From the NCBI RefSeq assembly GCF_000241325.1, contig NZ_BAEI01000031.1, forward strand, positions 310,001 through 374,000: a stretch of DNA of 64,000 nucleotides. The letters run 5' to 3'. The notes under the pieces were generated by a model. It ran no database searches and had not been told where the DNA came from. It was given only the letters and a program-made list of their open reading frames with translations. Shown here piece after piece: positions 34,359 to 43,140 of the stretch. The translations under genes and the position numbers were made by a program. How positions within the stretch are numbered: position 1 is the stretch's first letter; each line of letters starts with the position of its first letter. The DNA is from Gordonia polyisoprenivorans NBRC 16320 = JCM 10675 (GTDB taxonomy: Bacteria; Actinomycetota; Actinomycetes; Mycobacteriales; Mycobacteriaceae).

Positions 34359-35624
34359 TCATCGTAGGGGAGAGATCGCGAGCCGCGCGGGCGACGACGC
34401 CGACTCGGACGACGCGGACTCGTCGGCGGTGTCGGCGCGCCCGGTCCACGTCGCGAATCCGGTGGCCACCGCGGCCACCACTGCCAATACGCCGACGGTT
34501 CCGGCCGAACCGACGAGTGCCGGACCCCAGCCGGCGATCGAGTAGGTGACCAGGAACCCGGCGTGGGACAACGAGAACTGCGCGGCGAAGACGTCGTCGC
34601 ACACCGCCGTCGGGGTACGGTCACGGATCAGCCGGGGCACGGTGGTGTTGACCAGTGAGGTGGCTGCACCGAGCACCACCCAGGTCAGTAACAGGGCCGC
34701 GGCGCTGGGCTGTGCGGCCAGCCACCAGGCGGCGCCGGCCAACCCGACGGCACACGTACCCGCGCCGGCGAGCAAGACCATCGCCACCCCCACGCGTCGG
34801 GACAGCACGGGTACGAGCAGTGTCGCGACGAGCGATCCGCCGCCGAAGACCGCCAGCGCGACGGCGACGGTCGAGTCGCTGGCGTGCAGATCGGCGCGGA
34901 CGTAGACCACCGTGCCGACGAATACCACCGCGGTCGCCGCCGCGACGGCGAGGTTGGCCCACAGGGTCCGACGGAACACGCGGTGGCCGAACATGATTCG
35001 CACACCCGAGCCGAGCCTGTCGACAAAGGTGGTCATCGTCGGAGAGGTGAGGTGGGTGCGGTGTAGGCCGGAGGAACGCACGAGCAGCGCCGAGCACACG
35101 AAACCGACTGCGGTGCAGGCGAAAAGCGTCGAGTAGGACCACACGGTCAACAATGCGGCCGCGAGTAGCGGGCTCAGCAGCGCCTCGAGATCGTAGGCGG
35201 CGCGCGACGCCGAGACCGCGGCGGTGTAGTCGACCTCGTCGGCAACGACGTGGGCCAGCGTCGCGGAGAACGTCGGCGTGAACGTCGCCGACGCCGTCTG
35301 CAGGGCGAAGATGAGCAGATAGATCTGCCACGTGTGTTCCACCCACGGCAGACACGCCGCCATGGCCGTGCGGGTCAGATCCGCACCGATGAGCACCCGG
35401 GCCGGGGAGAACCGTGCGAGCAGGGCGCGCATGACCGGCGCCATCACCACATACGCCACCATCTTGACCGCCAGCGCCGCGCCGAGGACCTGTGCCGCGT
35501 CATCACCGGCCAGGCGGTAGGCGAGTAGTCCCAGCGCGACCGTCATCAGTCCGGTTCCGGCCAGCGACACGATCTGCGCCAGATAGAGCCGCCCGAACGT
35601 CGCGTTGGTGAGCAGGGTCCGCAC
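34359..35624 (-). CDS. MFS transporter (probable efflux)
   Basis: The 421-aa product has about 12 membrane helices and starts VRTLLTNATFGRLYLAQIVSLAGTG, a typical MFS N-terminus; ATFTPTFSATLAHVVADEVDYTAAVSASR resembles drug/metabolite exporters of the EmrB/MFS_1 type. I chose the GTG at 35624: the upstream in-frame extension crosses an operator-like palindrome, and a TACAGT hexamer about eight bases before this GTG suggests a leaderless start. Co-transcription with an ArsR sensor suggests metal or metallophore export. Confidence 0.82.
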   Translation of the reverse strand: MRTLLTNATFGRLYLAQIVSLAGTGLMTVALGLLAYRLAGDDAAQVLGAALAVKMVAYVVMAPVMRALLARFSPARVLIGADLTRTAMAACLPWVEHTWQIYLLIFALQTASATFTPTFSATLAHVVADEVDYTAAVSASRAAYDLEALLSPLLAAALLTVWSYSTLFACTAVGFVCSALLVRSSGLHRTHLTSPTMTTFVDRLGSGVRIMFGHRVFRRTLWANLAVAAATAVVFVGTVVYVRADLHASDSTVAVALAVFGGGSLVATLLVPVLSRRVGVAMVLLAGAGTCAVGLAGAAWWLAAQPSAAALLLTWVVLGAATSLVNTTVPRLIRDRTPTAVCDDVFAAQFSLSHAGFLVTYSIAGWGPALVGSAGTVGVLAVVAAVATGFATWTGRADTADESASSESASSPARLAISPLR

Positions 35625-35644
35625 CGAATGAACTGTACCCACAT

Positions 35645-35660
35645 GTGCGCATCTGCGCAC
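35645..35660. promoter_or_regulatory. Operator-like palindrome at MFS-arsR promoter
   Basis: GTGCGCA-TC-TGCGCAC is a perfect 7-bp inverted repeat, 21 bases upstream of the chosen MFS start and just upstream of a TACAGT hexamer on the minus strand. Its place and symmetry suit an ArsR-family repressor site. Confidence 0.6.
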
Positions 35661-35709
35661 CTAAAAGATATGTCGTCCACACGCGATGGCGTAGAGTCCG
35701 CCGGGAGAG

Positions 35710-35732
35710 GTTTTCGACTGGGAATCGAAAAC
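35710..35732. promoter_or_regulatory. Inverted repeat upstream of nadB
   Basis: GTTTTCGA (35710-35717) and TCGAAAAC (35725-35732) form a perfect 8-bp inverted repeat with a seven-base centre, about 75 bases before nadB and 85 bases from the MFS start. It could be an operator for NAD-synthesis control or a stem-loop in the nadB leader. Confidence 0.45.
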
Positions 35733-35806
35733 GTGCACCGCTGGTTGTTCGACACAGATTCCCGTCGCCGCAGCCGCTGTGACGGGAGCAAGGAAAGAGG
35801 TGGACC

Positions 35807-37450
35807 ATGGCCGTGTCGCGATCCGCCGACCTCGTCGTGGTCGGCGCGGGAGTGGCGGGTATCGCCGCGGCACTCACCGCACGGGCTGCCGGACTACGCG
35901 TCGTGTTGGTGCACAAGGGCCCGCGATGGCAGACCGACCGGACCGAACAGCCCACCGCCACCTTCTACGCGCAAGGTGGTGTCGCGGTCGTCATGCCCGA
36001 CAACCCCGCCGACTCCGTCGACTCGCATCTCGCCGACACCCTGGCTGCCGGCGCAGGCCTCAGCGACCCCGCCGCGAGCCGCCCCATCCTCGACGCAGGC
36101 TGGGCGGCGGTCTCCGAATTGATCTCGTGGGGAACGCAATTCGACCGCGATCCCACCGGTGCGCTGGCCCGCACCCGAGAGGGCGGCCACCGGGTACGGC
36201 GCATCCTGCACGCCGGTGGCGACGCGACCGGCGCGGCCGTGCAACGCGCATTGTGGGCGGCGCTGGGCGAGGCGCAGGCCGCCGGCGGCATCGAATGCCT
36301 CGACGAATCGGTGGTGACGTGGGTGCTCACCGACATCGTCGGCCGTGCCGTCGGCGTCTCCTACGTCCGCGGCGGTGCCAACGGTGGGGTCGGCGAACCC
36401 CGCGTCGTGTCGGCGCCGACGGTCCTGCTGGCCACCGGCGGTGCGGGGCATCTGTATGCGGCCACGACCAATCCGTCCGGGGCCACCGCCGACGGAATCG
36501 CCCTGGCGCTTCGTGCCGGGGCCCGCGTCGCCGACCTCGAGTTCATCCAGTTCCATCCGACGATGCTGTACACCCCGGGAGAGCGCGGGCGCCGAACCCT
36601 GGTGACCGAGGCGATCCGCGGTGAGGGCGGACGGCTCGTCGACGCCGACGGAGCGTCGGTGACCGCGGGCGTGCATCCGCTCGGCGATCTCGCTCCCCGC
36701 GACGTCGTCGCCAACGCCGCGATGGCGGCCCTCGCCCGCACCGGCCATCCGTGCGTCTACCTCGACATTTCGGGTATCGATCGCTTCGCGGACCGATTCC
36801 CGACGGTCACCGCCGGCGTGCGGGTGGCCGGGCTGTCCCTCGACTCCGGCCTGATCCCGGTGGTACCCGGGGCGCACTACCAGTGCGGCGGCGTGGTCAC
36901 CGACACCTTCGCCCGCACCGGTGTGCCCGGTCTGCTCGCTGCCGGCGAGGTGGCCCGCACCGGTCTGCACGGCGCGAACCGACTCGCCTCCAACAGCCTG
37001 CTCGAGGGCGTGGTCATGGGTATCCGCGCGGCCGGCGTCGCGGTGACCGACCGCGACGCGATCCGGGGCGCCGCCGTCGACGGGGTGCACGGTGACGAGG
37101 TGCGCGGTCACGAGGACCTACCCGCACTCGACCGCACGACCCTCCAGGATGCGATGAGCCGCCACGTCGCGCTGTGCCGCGACGCCTCGGGGCTCGCCGA
37201 GGTCGCAACGCTGCTGGAGTCGGCGCCGATGCGCCGGATCGCCGGGGTCGCCGACGCCGAGGACGCGTCGCTGACCCTGGCTGCCGGTGTGGTCGTGGCC
37301 GCGGCGGCCGCGCGCCGTGAATCACGGGGCTGCCACGTGCGTTCGGACTTCCCGCGGTCCGACGTCGACGCGAGGTCGAGGTATTTCGGTCTGGCACGAG
37401 GTGTGATTGCCGAGGTCGCCGACGCCGCGCCGGTGAGCGTCCCGGGGTAG
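35807..37450 (+). CDS. nadB: L-aspartate oxidase
   Basis: The 547-aa flavoprotein makes iminoaspartate for de novo NAD synthesis. It shows the FAD motif DLVVVGAGVAGIAAALTA, the fumarate-reductase-family RRILHAGGDATGAAVQ, the active-site FIQFHPTMLYTPGERG and LVTEAIRGEGGRLVD, and the C-terminal FAD loop GLLAAGEVARTGLHGANRLASNSLLEG. The NadB-type ARTGLHGANRLASNSLLE separates it from succinate dehydrogenase. AAAGAGGTGG precedes the ATG. nadA and nadC, usually adjacent, are not next to it here; nadC would be expected downstream. Confidence 0.92.
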   Translation: MAVSRSADLVVVGAGVAGIAAALTARAAGLRVVLVHKGPRWQTDRTEQPTATFYAQGGVAVVMPDNPADSVDSHLADTLAAGAGLSDPAASRPILDAGWAAVSELISWGTQFDRDPTGALARTREGGHRVRRILHAGGDATGAAVQRALWAALGEAQAAGGIECLDESVVTWVLTDIVGRAVGVSYVRGGANGGVGEPRVVSAPTVLLATGGAGHLYAATTNPSGATADGIALALRAGARVADLEFIQFHPTMLYTPGERGRRTLVTEAIRGEGGRLVDADGASVTAGVHPLGDLAPRDVVANAAMAALARTGHPCVYLDISGIDRFADRFPTVTAGVRVAGLSLDSGLIPVVPGAHYQCGGVVTDTFARTGVPGLLAAGEVARTGLHGANRLASNSLLEGVVMGIRAAGVAVTDRDAIRGAAVDGVHGDEVRGHEDLPALDRTTLQDAMSRHVALCRDASGLAEVATLLESAPMRRIAGVADAEDASLTLAAGVVVAAAAARRESRGCHVRSDFPRSDVDARSRYFGLARGVIAEVADAAPVSVPG

Positions 37451-37608
37451 CCCCGACGGGTCTTCCTTCGTACACTGACCGGCGGGGGTCGCGTTTTCTT
37501 ACCGCACATGGTGACGAGCAGGCTGTCGGTGCGGCCGGTCCGCCCTCGGTGGACGACGCGTGGACCCACCGGGCACAGCGCGGTCGGACCGCGCGAATGG
37601 GAGGTTCG

Positions 37609-38496
37609 ATGGACAGCGAGGGTTGCTGGTCGACGGTGGTCAGTACGGCTGCCGAACGCCGCGCGCTGGGACTCCCGGAGTCGGCCGGGTGGATGCTCGA
37701 ATGTCGCCTGCCGATCGGTCACCGCGGCAATCACGCCACCGACGGCAGCACGTCGCCGCGCAATGATCGGCGATTCTGGCTGGAGTGGAACGACTTCGAC
37801 CCGCACGCGCAGTCGCTGATCGAACGCAATCCGTGCCCGGTGCGCTCGCTGGAGAACGCCCCGTGCCTGTACTTCCACGGCCACCCCGGGCCGCACCTCT
37901 ACGTCCGATCCAATGGTCACGCACCGACCGCGATGTCGGGGATGGCCGCGGGCGGTCACGGCCATGCCGGGCTGCACTCCTCGGCGCCCGGGCCCGAGTA
38001 TTCGACGCAGGGCACGGCACCGGGTCCGAGCGGATCCCACGGGCCGTCCACCGGTGACCTGCCGGTTGCAGGGGCCGGTGCCCGCGGGTCGCATCGGATG
38101 CCGGAGCCGCCCCGCCCCGAACCCTCCCGCCCCGAACCCTCCCGCCCCGAACCCTTCAGGCCGGAACCTTCCAGGTCCGAGCCGCCGATGGTCGGGGAGT
38201 CGGACTATCGGGGCGGCCGTCGGTCCACCGACTCGGCGCCCCCGCACGATCAGACCCCCTACCACGGCCGACGCCACAGCTTCGACGTCCCCGCCTCGCG
38301 TCCGGAGCCCACCTTCGCGCCGGACGAGCCGTACGTGGCTACCGCTCCGACGCCTGCACCCTCGGAGTTCGCGGCGCAGGAATCTGCCCCGGCGCACGAT
38401 CTGCAGCCGACGTTGGGCCTGACCGAGGTCGGCGACGCTCTTGATGACGTCGCGACAGCTCTGTCGCGACTGGCCGCCGCGCTGCGGCGCGACTGA
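37609..38496 (+). CDS. Proline-rich protein of unknown function
   Basis: The 295-aa product has an N-terminal region of about 105 residues with conserved-looking cysteines and histidines (MLECRLPIGHRGNHATDG, NPCPVRSLENAPCLYFHGHPGPH), then a low-complexity region of Gly/His/Pro with five RPEPS/RPEPF units, and a C-terminal helix (LTEVGDALDDVATALSRLAAALRRD). No family is recognised. The ATG at 37609 follows GGGAGG. The N-terminal Cys/His spacing could bind a metal, and the copper operon lies downstream, but this link is weak. Confidence 0.65.
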   Translation: MDSEGCWSTVVSTAAERRALGLPESAGWMLECRLPIGHRGNHATDGSTSPRNDRRFWLEWNDFDPHAQSLIERNPCPVRSLENAPCLYFHGHPGPHLYVRSNGHAPTAMSGMAAGGHGHAGLHSSAPGPEYSTQGTAPGPSGSHGPSTGDLPVAGAGARGSHRMPEPPRPEPSRPEPSRPEPFRPEPSRSEPPMVGESDYRGGRRSTDSAPPHDQTPYHGRRHSFDVPASRPEPTFAPDEPYVATAPTPAPSEFAAQESAPAHDLQPTLGLTEVGDALDDVATALSRLAAALRRD

Positions 38497-38581
38497 CCGC
38501 CGACAGCGCCCTTCTCTCCGCCAACGGCGCTCTCTCCACTGCGTCGACGGCGCTCATCTCTTCGTGACCCTCCTCTCCCGC

Positions 38582-38636
38582 ATACCCTAGGGGGGTAGCG
38601 TGTGCCGCCCCGGGGGCGTATACCTGTAGGGGGTAT
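38582..38636. promoter_or_regulatory. Two CsoR-like operators
   Basis: ATACCC-TA-GGGGGGTA (38582-38597) and ATACC-TGTAGG-GGGTAT (38620-38636) are G-tract pseudo-palindromes of the kind bound by CsoR, separated by 22 bases and ending 27 bases before csoR. Two copies would place repressor tetramers across the promoter. Confidence 0.75.
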
Positions 38637-38663
38637 CAGGACACGGTGCCCGAGGAGGACATC

Positions 38664-38957
38664 ATGGATCACGCCGAACACGGCTACATCAGCAACAAGG
38701 ATGACTATCTGCGTCGCCTTCGGCGGATCGAGGGACAGGCCCGCGGTCTGCAGCGGATGGTCGAAGAAGAGAAGTACTGCATCGACATCCTGACCCAGGT
38801 CTCGGCGATGACCAAGGCCTTGCAGGCGGTCAGTCTCGGCCTGCTCGAGGAGCACATGAATCACTGTGTGGTCCGGGCGGCCCAGGAAGGCGACGCCGAG
38901 GGCAAGGCCAAGGTCGACGAGGCAGTGCAGGCGATTGCCCGTCTGGTCAAGTCCTGA
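38664..38957 (+). CDS. csoR: Copper-sensing repressor CsoR
   Basis: The 97-aa four-helix protein shows the Cu(I) site C39, H64 and C68, with exactly the C-x24-H-x3-C spacing of Mycobacterium tuberculosis CsoR, and RRLRRIEGQARGLQRMVEEE in helix 1. It represses the operon until Cu(I) binds. The ATG at 38664 has GAGGAG six bases upstream; an earlier in-frame GTG at 38646 lies ahead of that ribosome site and is unlikely. It heads the operon csoR-copZ-small protein-copA. Confidence 0.94.
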   Translation: MDHAEHGYISNKDDYLRRLRRIEGQARGLQRMVEEEKYCIDILTQVSAMTKALQAVSLGLLEEHMNHCVVRAAQEGDAEGKAKVDEAVQAIARLVKS

Positions 38958-39003
38958 AAACCACTGTTCGACAAGCATTTACACCTTGAAAAGGAGCGTG
39001 CTC

Positions 39004-39207
39004 ATGGCGAGCGAGACCTACACCGTCACCGGCATGACCTGCGGCCACTGCGCCGCGTCGGTCCGCGAGGAGATCGAGGAGATCCCCGGTGTGCAGAACG
39101 TGGACGTGACCGTCGATTCGGGACGGGTGGAGGTGACGAGCGAGACACCCCTCGACCGCGAGGCGGTCGCCCGCGCCGTCACCGAAGCCGGCTACCAATT
39201 GGTGTGA
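39004..39207 (+). CDS. copZ: Copper chaperone CopZ-like (HMA domain)
   Basis: The 67-aa protein is a single heavy-metal-associated domain with the Cu(I)-binding motif GMTCGHC (Cys 13 and 16) and the usual beta-alpha-beta pattern (VQNVDVTVDSGRVEVTSE). It would carry Cu(I) to the copA ATPase encoded 180 bases downstream. AAGGAG lies seven bases before the ATG. It is 46 bases after csoR. Confidence 0.93.
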   Translation: MASETYTVTGMTCGHCAASVREEIEEIPGVQNVDVTVDSGRVEVTSETPLDREAVARAVTEAGYQLV

Positions 39208-39214
39208 CCCGCAG

Positions 39215-39391
39215 ATGATCCCGAACACCGTCGCGTCGAACACCGTCGTGCGGGTCGCCGCCTTCCTGGTGGCGCTCGCGGCGGTGTTCGCCATCGCGTT
39301 CGCCGTCGGGCATGCGGTCGCGCCCGACGCGGGAGTACCGGTGCCCGAACATCATTCGACCACCACCGATCTCCATGGGGGTCACCGATGA
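39215..39391 (+). CDS. 58-aa membrane protein with His-rich tail in copper operon
   Basis: A short frame starting at the ATG at 39215 encodes one transmembrane helix (about residues 13-33, [20 protein letters not shown]) and a tail with [13 protein letters not shown], four histidines that could bind copper. The start lies seven bases after copZ and the stop overlaps the copA start (ATGA), so it is translationally tied to both. It occupies the position of small unknown genes such as Rv0968 in the csoR-ctpV operon, though I cannot claim homology. Role as a copper-handling accessory of the ATPase is inference. Confidence 0.75.
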   Translation: MIPNTVASNTVVRVAAFLVALAAVFAIAFAVGHAVAPDAGVPVPEHHSTTTDLHGGHR

Positions 39392-41637
39392 CCGCACCCA
39401 CCACCGAACGCATCGACCTCGACATCGAGGGGATGACCTGCGCGTCGTGCGCCAACCGCATCGAGCGCAAGCTCAACAAACTCGACGGCGTGCACGCCAC
39501 CGTCAACTTCGCGACCGAACGCGCCCAGATCGACCATCCCTCCGAGGTGGATACCGCCGCACTCATCGCGGCCATCCGATCCGCGGGATATGACGCCGCG
39601 CCCGTCGATGACCGCCCGTCGGGGGCCGACGACGCCGACCCCGACGCCGACCCGGACCTCGACGCACTGCGTACCCGAGTGCTGATCAGCGCCGCGTTGA
39701 CGATTCCGGTCGTCGTGCTCGCGATGGTCCCGGCGTGGCAGTTCACCTACTGGCAGTGGCTGTCGTTGACGCTCGCCGCACCCGTGGTGGTGTGGGGCGC
39801 GTGGCCGTTCCACCGCGCCGCCTGGGTGAACCTGCGGCACGGCGCCACCACCATGGACACCCTGGTGTCGATGGGGACGCTGGCCGCCTTCGGGTGGTCG
39901 CTCTACGCGCTGTTCCTCGGCACCGCAGGCGAACCCGGCATGACCCATGGCTTCGACCTGATCCCACAACGCGGCGACGGCGGCGCCAACATCTACCTCG
40001 AGGCCGCCGCGGGTGTCACGACCTTCCTGCTCCTCGGCAGATATCTGGAGAAGCGCGCGACGCGCACCGCCGGTGACGCACTGCGCGCCCTGATGCGCCT
40101 GGGCGCCAAGGATGTTGCCGTCGTGCGCGACGGCGTCGAACAGCGGATTCCGATCGCAGAGCTGGCGGTCGGCGACGAATTCGTCGCGCGACCCGGCGAG
40201 AAGATCGCCACCGACGGCGTCGTCGTCGGCGGCGCCTCGGCGGTCGACGCGTCGATGGTGACCGGGGAGTCGATGCCGACCGAGGTCGGCCCCGGCGACT
40301 CGGTGGTCGGCGCGACGATCAACACCAGCGGCCGGCTGCTGGTGCGGGCGACCCACGTCGGCGCCGACACCGCCCTGGCCCAGATGGCCCGGATGGTCGC
40401 CGACGCCCAGGCCGGCAAGGCCGGGGCGCAGCGCCTCGCCGACCGGATCTCCGCCTGGTTCGTGCCCGTGGTGATCGCGATTGCCGTTGCCGCACTGGGA
40501 TTCTGGCTGGGTGCAGCGGTCGCGTCGGATTCGCCGGTGGGCTTCGCGTTCACCGCGGCGGTCTCCGTGCTGATCATCGCATGCCCGTGCGCGCTGGGAT
40601 TGGCGACGCCGACCGCGCTGATGGTGGGCACCGGTCGTGGTGCGCAATTGGGAATTCTGTTGACCGGCCCCGAGGTTCTCGAACAGACCCGCCGGATCGA
40701 CACCGTGCTGCTCGACAAGACCGGCACCGTCACCACCGGCGTCATGCAGGTCGAGAAGATCCAGCCCGCAGACGGAGTCGATGGCGATCGCATCCTGGCG
40801 GCTGCGGCAGCCGTCGAGTCGGCATCCGCACACCCCCTCGCCAAGGCCATTGTCGCTGCCGCCCAGCATCTTCCGGTTGGCGACGTCACCGACTTCATCA
40901 GCACCGAGGGGGTCGGTGTCGGCGGGATCGTGGGCGGCGAGAAGGTCCGTGTCGGCAGCCCCCGGGAACTCGGTGAGCGGTTACCCGAGCCGCTGCGGCA
41001 GTCACTCGACGCCGCCCACGAACGGGGAGCGACCGCGGTGATCGTCGGCATCGAGGGCGACAACTCGACCGAGTACGGGGTGATCGTCGTCGCCGACACG
41101 GTGAAAGAATCATCGCGAGAAGCGATCTCGGAACTCAAACGCATGGGTCTGACGCCGGTTCTGCTGACCGGCGACAACGCGGGAGCGGCGCGTTTCGTGG
41201 CCGGCGCGGTCGGCATCGACCAGGTGATCGCCGAGGTGCGGCCCGAGGAGAAGGTGAACGCGGTCAAGGACTTCCAGCGTCAGGGTAAGACGGTGGCGAT
41301 GGTCGGTGACGGCATCAACGACGCCGCCGCGCTCGCCCAGGCCGATCTCGGTGTGTCGATGGGTACCGGAACCGACGTCGCGATCGCCGCCGCCGACCTC
41401 ACCATCGTCGACGGTAACCTGCGCAAGGTGGTCGACGCCATCGCGCTCTCGCGGCGCACGCTGCGCACCATCCGGGGAAACCTGTTCTGGGCCTTCGGAT
41501 ACAACGTCGCCGCGTTGCCGATCGCGGCGGCCGGACTGCTGAACCCGATGATCGCCGGAGCAGCGATGGCCTTCTCGTCGGTCTTCGTGGTCGCCAACAG
41601 CCTGCGACTGCGGGGTTTTCGGCCGCACACGCGCTGA
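39388..41637 (+). CDS. copA: Cu(I)-exporting P1B-type ATPase
   Basis: The 749-aa product has one N-terminal HMA domain (GMTCASC, C18 and C21), eight predicted membrane helices, the ion-binding CPC at C399-P400-C401 ([13 protein letters not shown]), the phosphorylated D443 in [18 protein letters not shown] with the P1B histidine-proline pair, and [19 protein letters not shown] with a downstream YN and MxxS pair ([27 protein letters not shown]) marks the Cu(I) subgroup. It is controlled by the CsoR-type operators at the operon head. Confidence 0.95.
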   Translation: MTAPTTERIDLDIEGMTCASCANRIERKLNKLDGVHATVNFATERAQIDHPSEVDTAALIAAIRSAGYDAAPVDDRPSGADDADPDADPDLDALRTRVLISAALTIPVVVLAMVPAWQFTYWQWLSLTLAAPVVVWGAWPFHRAAWVNLRHGATTMDTLVSMGTLAAFGWSLYALFLGTAGEPGMTHGFDLIPQRGDGGANIYLEAAAGVTTFLLLGRYLEKRATRTAGDALRALMRLGAKDVAVVRDGVEQRIPIAELAVGDEFVARPGEKIATDGVVVGGASAVDASMVTGESMPTEVGPGDSVVGATINTSGRLLVRATHVGADTALAQMARMVADAQAGKAGAQRLADRISAWFVPVVIAIAVAALGFWLGAAVASDSPVGFAFTAAVSVLIIACPCALGLATPTALMVGTGRGAQLGILLTGPEVLEQTRRIDTVLLDKTGTVTTGVMQVEKIQPADGVDGDRILAAAAAVESASAHPLAKAIVAAAQHLPVGDVTDFISTEGVGVGGIVGGEKVRVGSPRELGERLPEPLRQSLDAAHERGATAVIVGIEGDNSTEYGVIVVADTVKESSREAISELKRMGLTPVLLTGDNAGAARFVAGAVGIDQVIAEVRPEEKVNAVKDFQRQGKTVAMVGDGINDAAALAQADLGVSMGTGTDVAIAAADLTIVDGNLRKVVDAIALSRRTLRTIRGNLFWAFGYNVAALPIAAAGLLNPMIAGAAMAFSSVFVVANSLRLRGFRPHTR

Positions 41638-41727
41638 CTGAACGGGCCGAAATCCGGTGGATACCCGGCGAATCCGACAATCGGGAGTTCGACATCGTCA
41701 ACGGAGTCGCCGGAGTAGCGTGCGGGC

Positions 41728-43104
41728 GTGTCCACCCCTGCCGAAACCTATTCGATCGCCGCGCGGATGGATCGGTTGCCGATCACACCGCTGCACCGTC
41801 GCGCGACCGTCGTCATCGGTTTCGGACTGTTCTTCGACATCTACGAGGTCTTCCTCGCCGGCACGCTGAGTTCGGTGCTGAAGAAGCAGTTCAGCCTCGG
41901 CGGCAACGCGCTGACGCTCCTGCTCGCGTCGGCCTTCCTCGGTATGTTCGTCGGCGCGATCACGCTGGGCCGCTTGGCCGACCGCCTCGGCCGTCGCCGC
42001 GCCTTTCTCCTCAGCATGAGTACCTACTCCGTGTTCACCCTGCTCGCGGCGTTCAGCCCGAACGCGACGATGCTGGTGATCTGTCGGTTCCTCTCGGGGA
42101 TCGGCATCGGTGCCGAACCCCCGGTCAGCGACACCTATCTCGGCGACATGCTGCCACCCACCGAACGTGGCAGGTACACGGCGTGGGCATACACCTTGTC
42201 CTTCGTCGGTGTTCCGCTGGTCGGCTTCCTCGGTCATTACCTCGTACCGTTGCAGCCGCTCGGACTGGAGGGCTGGCGCTGGCTGTTCATCATCGGTGCG
42301 CTGGGGGCGGTGATCATCTTCGTTCTGCGTCGCGGGCTCCCGGAGTCGCCACGGTGGTTGTCCTCGGTCGGGCGCGACACCGAGGCCGACGAGATCGTCA
42401 CGGGATTCGAGACCGAGGCGCGGGAGCGGGGACTGCCGCTGCCGGATCCGTCGCCGTCGACGCCGTCGACCCAGCACGGCGGTGCACTGCGGGAATTGTT
42501 CGACGGTGCGGTCCGGCCCCGCACCCTGATGATGGCGGTGTTCCAGTTCTTCCAGACCTGGGGCTACTACGGATTCGGCACCCTGGCCCCGATCGTGTTG
42601 GCCGCCAAGGGGTACGACATCGTCGACAGTCTGGGATTCCTGGCGGTGACCTACATTGGATACCCGATCGGCTCGTTGGTGTCATTGCCGCTCATCGAGC
42701 GCTTCGAACGCAAGTACCTCATCGTGGGCTCGGCCATCACGATGGCGGTTTTCGGCGTCCTGTTCGGCATTTCGGGGACGACGGCGATGATCATCGTGTT
42801 CGGCTTCCTCTACACCGCCGCGAGCAACGTCTTCTCGAACTCGTATCACGTCTACCAGGCCGAGATCTTCCCCACACGACTTCGGGGTACCGCGACGAGT
42901 TGGACGTATTCACTGTCCCGACTGTCCAGCGGGCTGATGCCGTTCATCCTGGTGCCGCTGTTCCATCACAGCGGCGCGGGGTGGTTGTTCACCGTGGTCG
43001 CCGCGGCGATGGCGATCGTCGCAGCCACCATCTATGTGTTCGGGCCGCTGACCACCGGCCGGACACTCACCGACGTCAACATCGTTGGTGGTCAAGGACA
43101 CTGA
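41728..43104 (+). CDS. MFS transporter, sugar/organic acid porter type
   Basis: The 458-aa product has 12 predicted helices and the MFS loop motifs LGRLADRLGRRRAFL and LPESPRWLSS. FGLFFDIYEVFLAGTLSSVL and NVFSNSYHVYQAEIFPTRLRGTATSW are typical of the SV2/NiaP and aromatic-acid symporter groups. Substrate not assignable. The GTG at 41728 gives a family-like start. It follows copA by 90 bases but has no copper-related feature, so I treat it as a separate unit. Confidence 0.82.
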   Translation: MSTPAETYSIAARMDRLPITPLHRRATVVIGFGLFFDIYEVFLAGTLSSVLKKQFSLGGNALTLLLASAFLGMFVGAITLGRLADRLGRRRAFLLSMSTYSVFTLLAAFSPNATMLVICRFLSGIGIGAEPPVSDTYLGDMLPPTERGRYTAWAYTLSFVGVPLVGFLGHYLVPLQPLGLEGWRWLFIIGALGAVIIFVLRRGLPESPRWLSSVGRDTEADEIVTGFETEARERGLPLPDPSPSTPSTQHGGALRELFDGAVRPRTLMMAVFQFFQTWGYYGFGTLAPIVLAAKGYDIVDSLGFLAVTYIGYPIGSLVSLPLIERFERKYLIVGSAITMAVFGVLFGISGTTAMIIVFGFLYTAASNVFSNSYHVYQAEIFPTRLRGTATSWTYSLSRLSSGLMPFILVPLFHHSGAGWLFTVVAAAMAIVAATIYVFGPLTTGRTLTDVNIVGGQGH

Positions 43105-43140
43105 AACCACTCTGAGGGTGGCAGGCGCCCGGACACGGGC

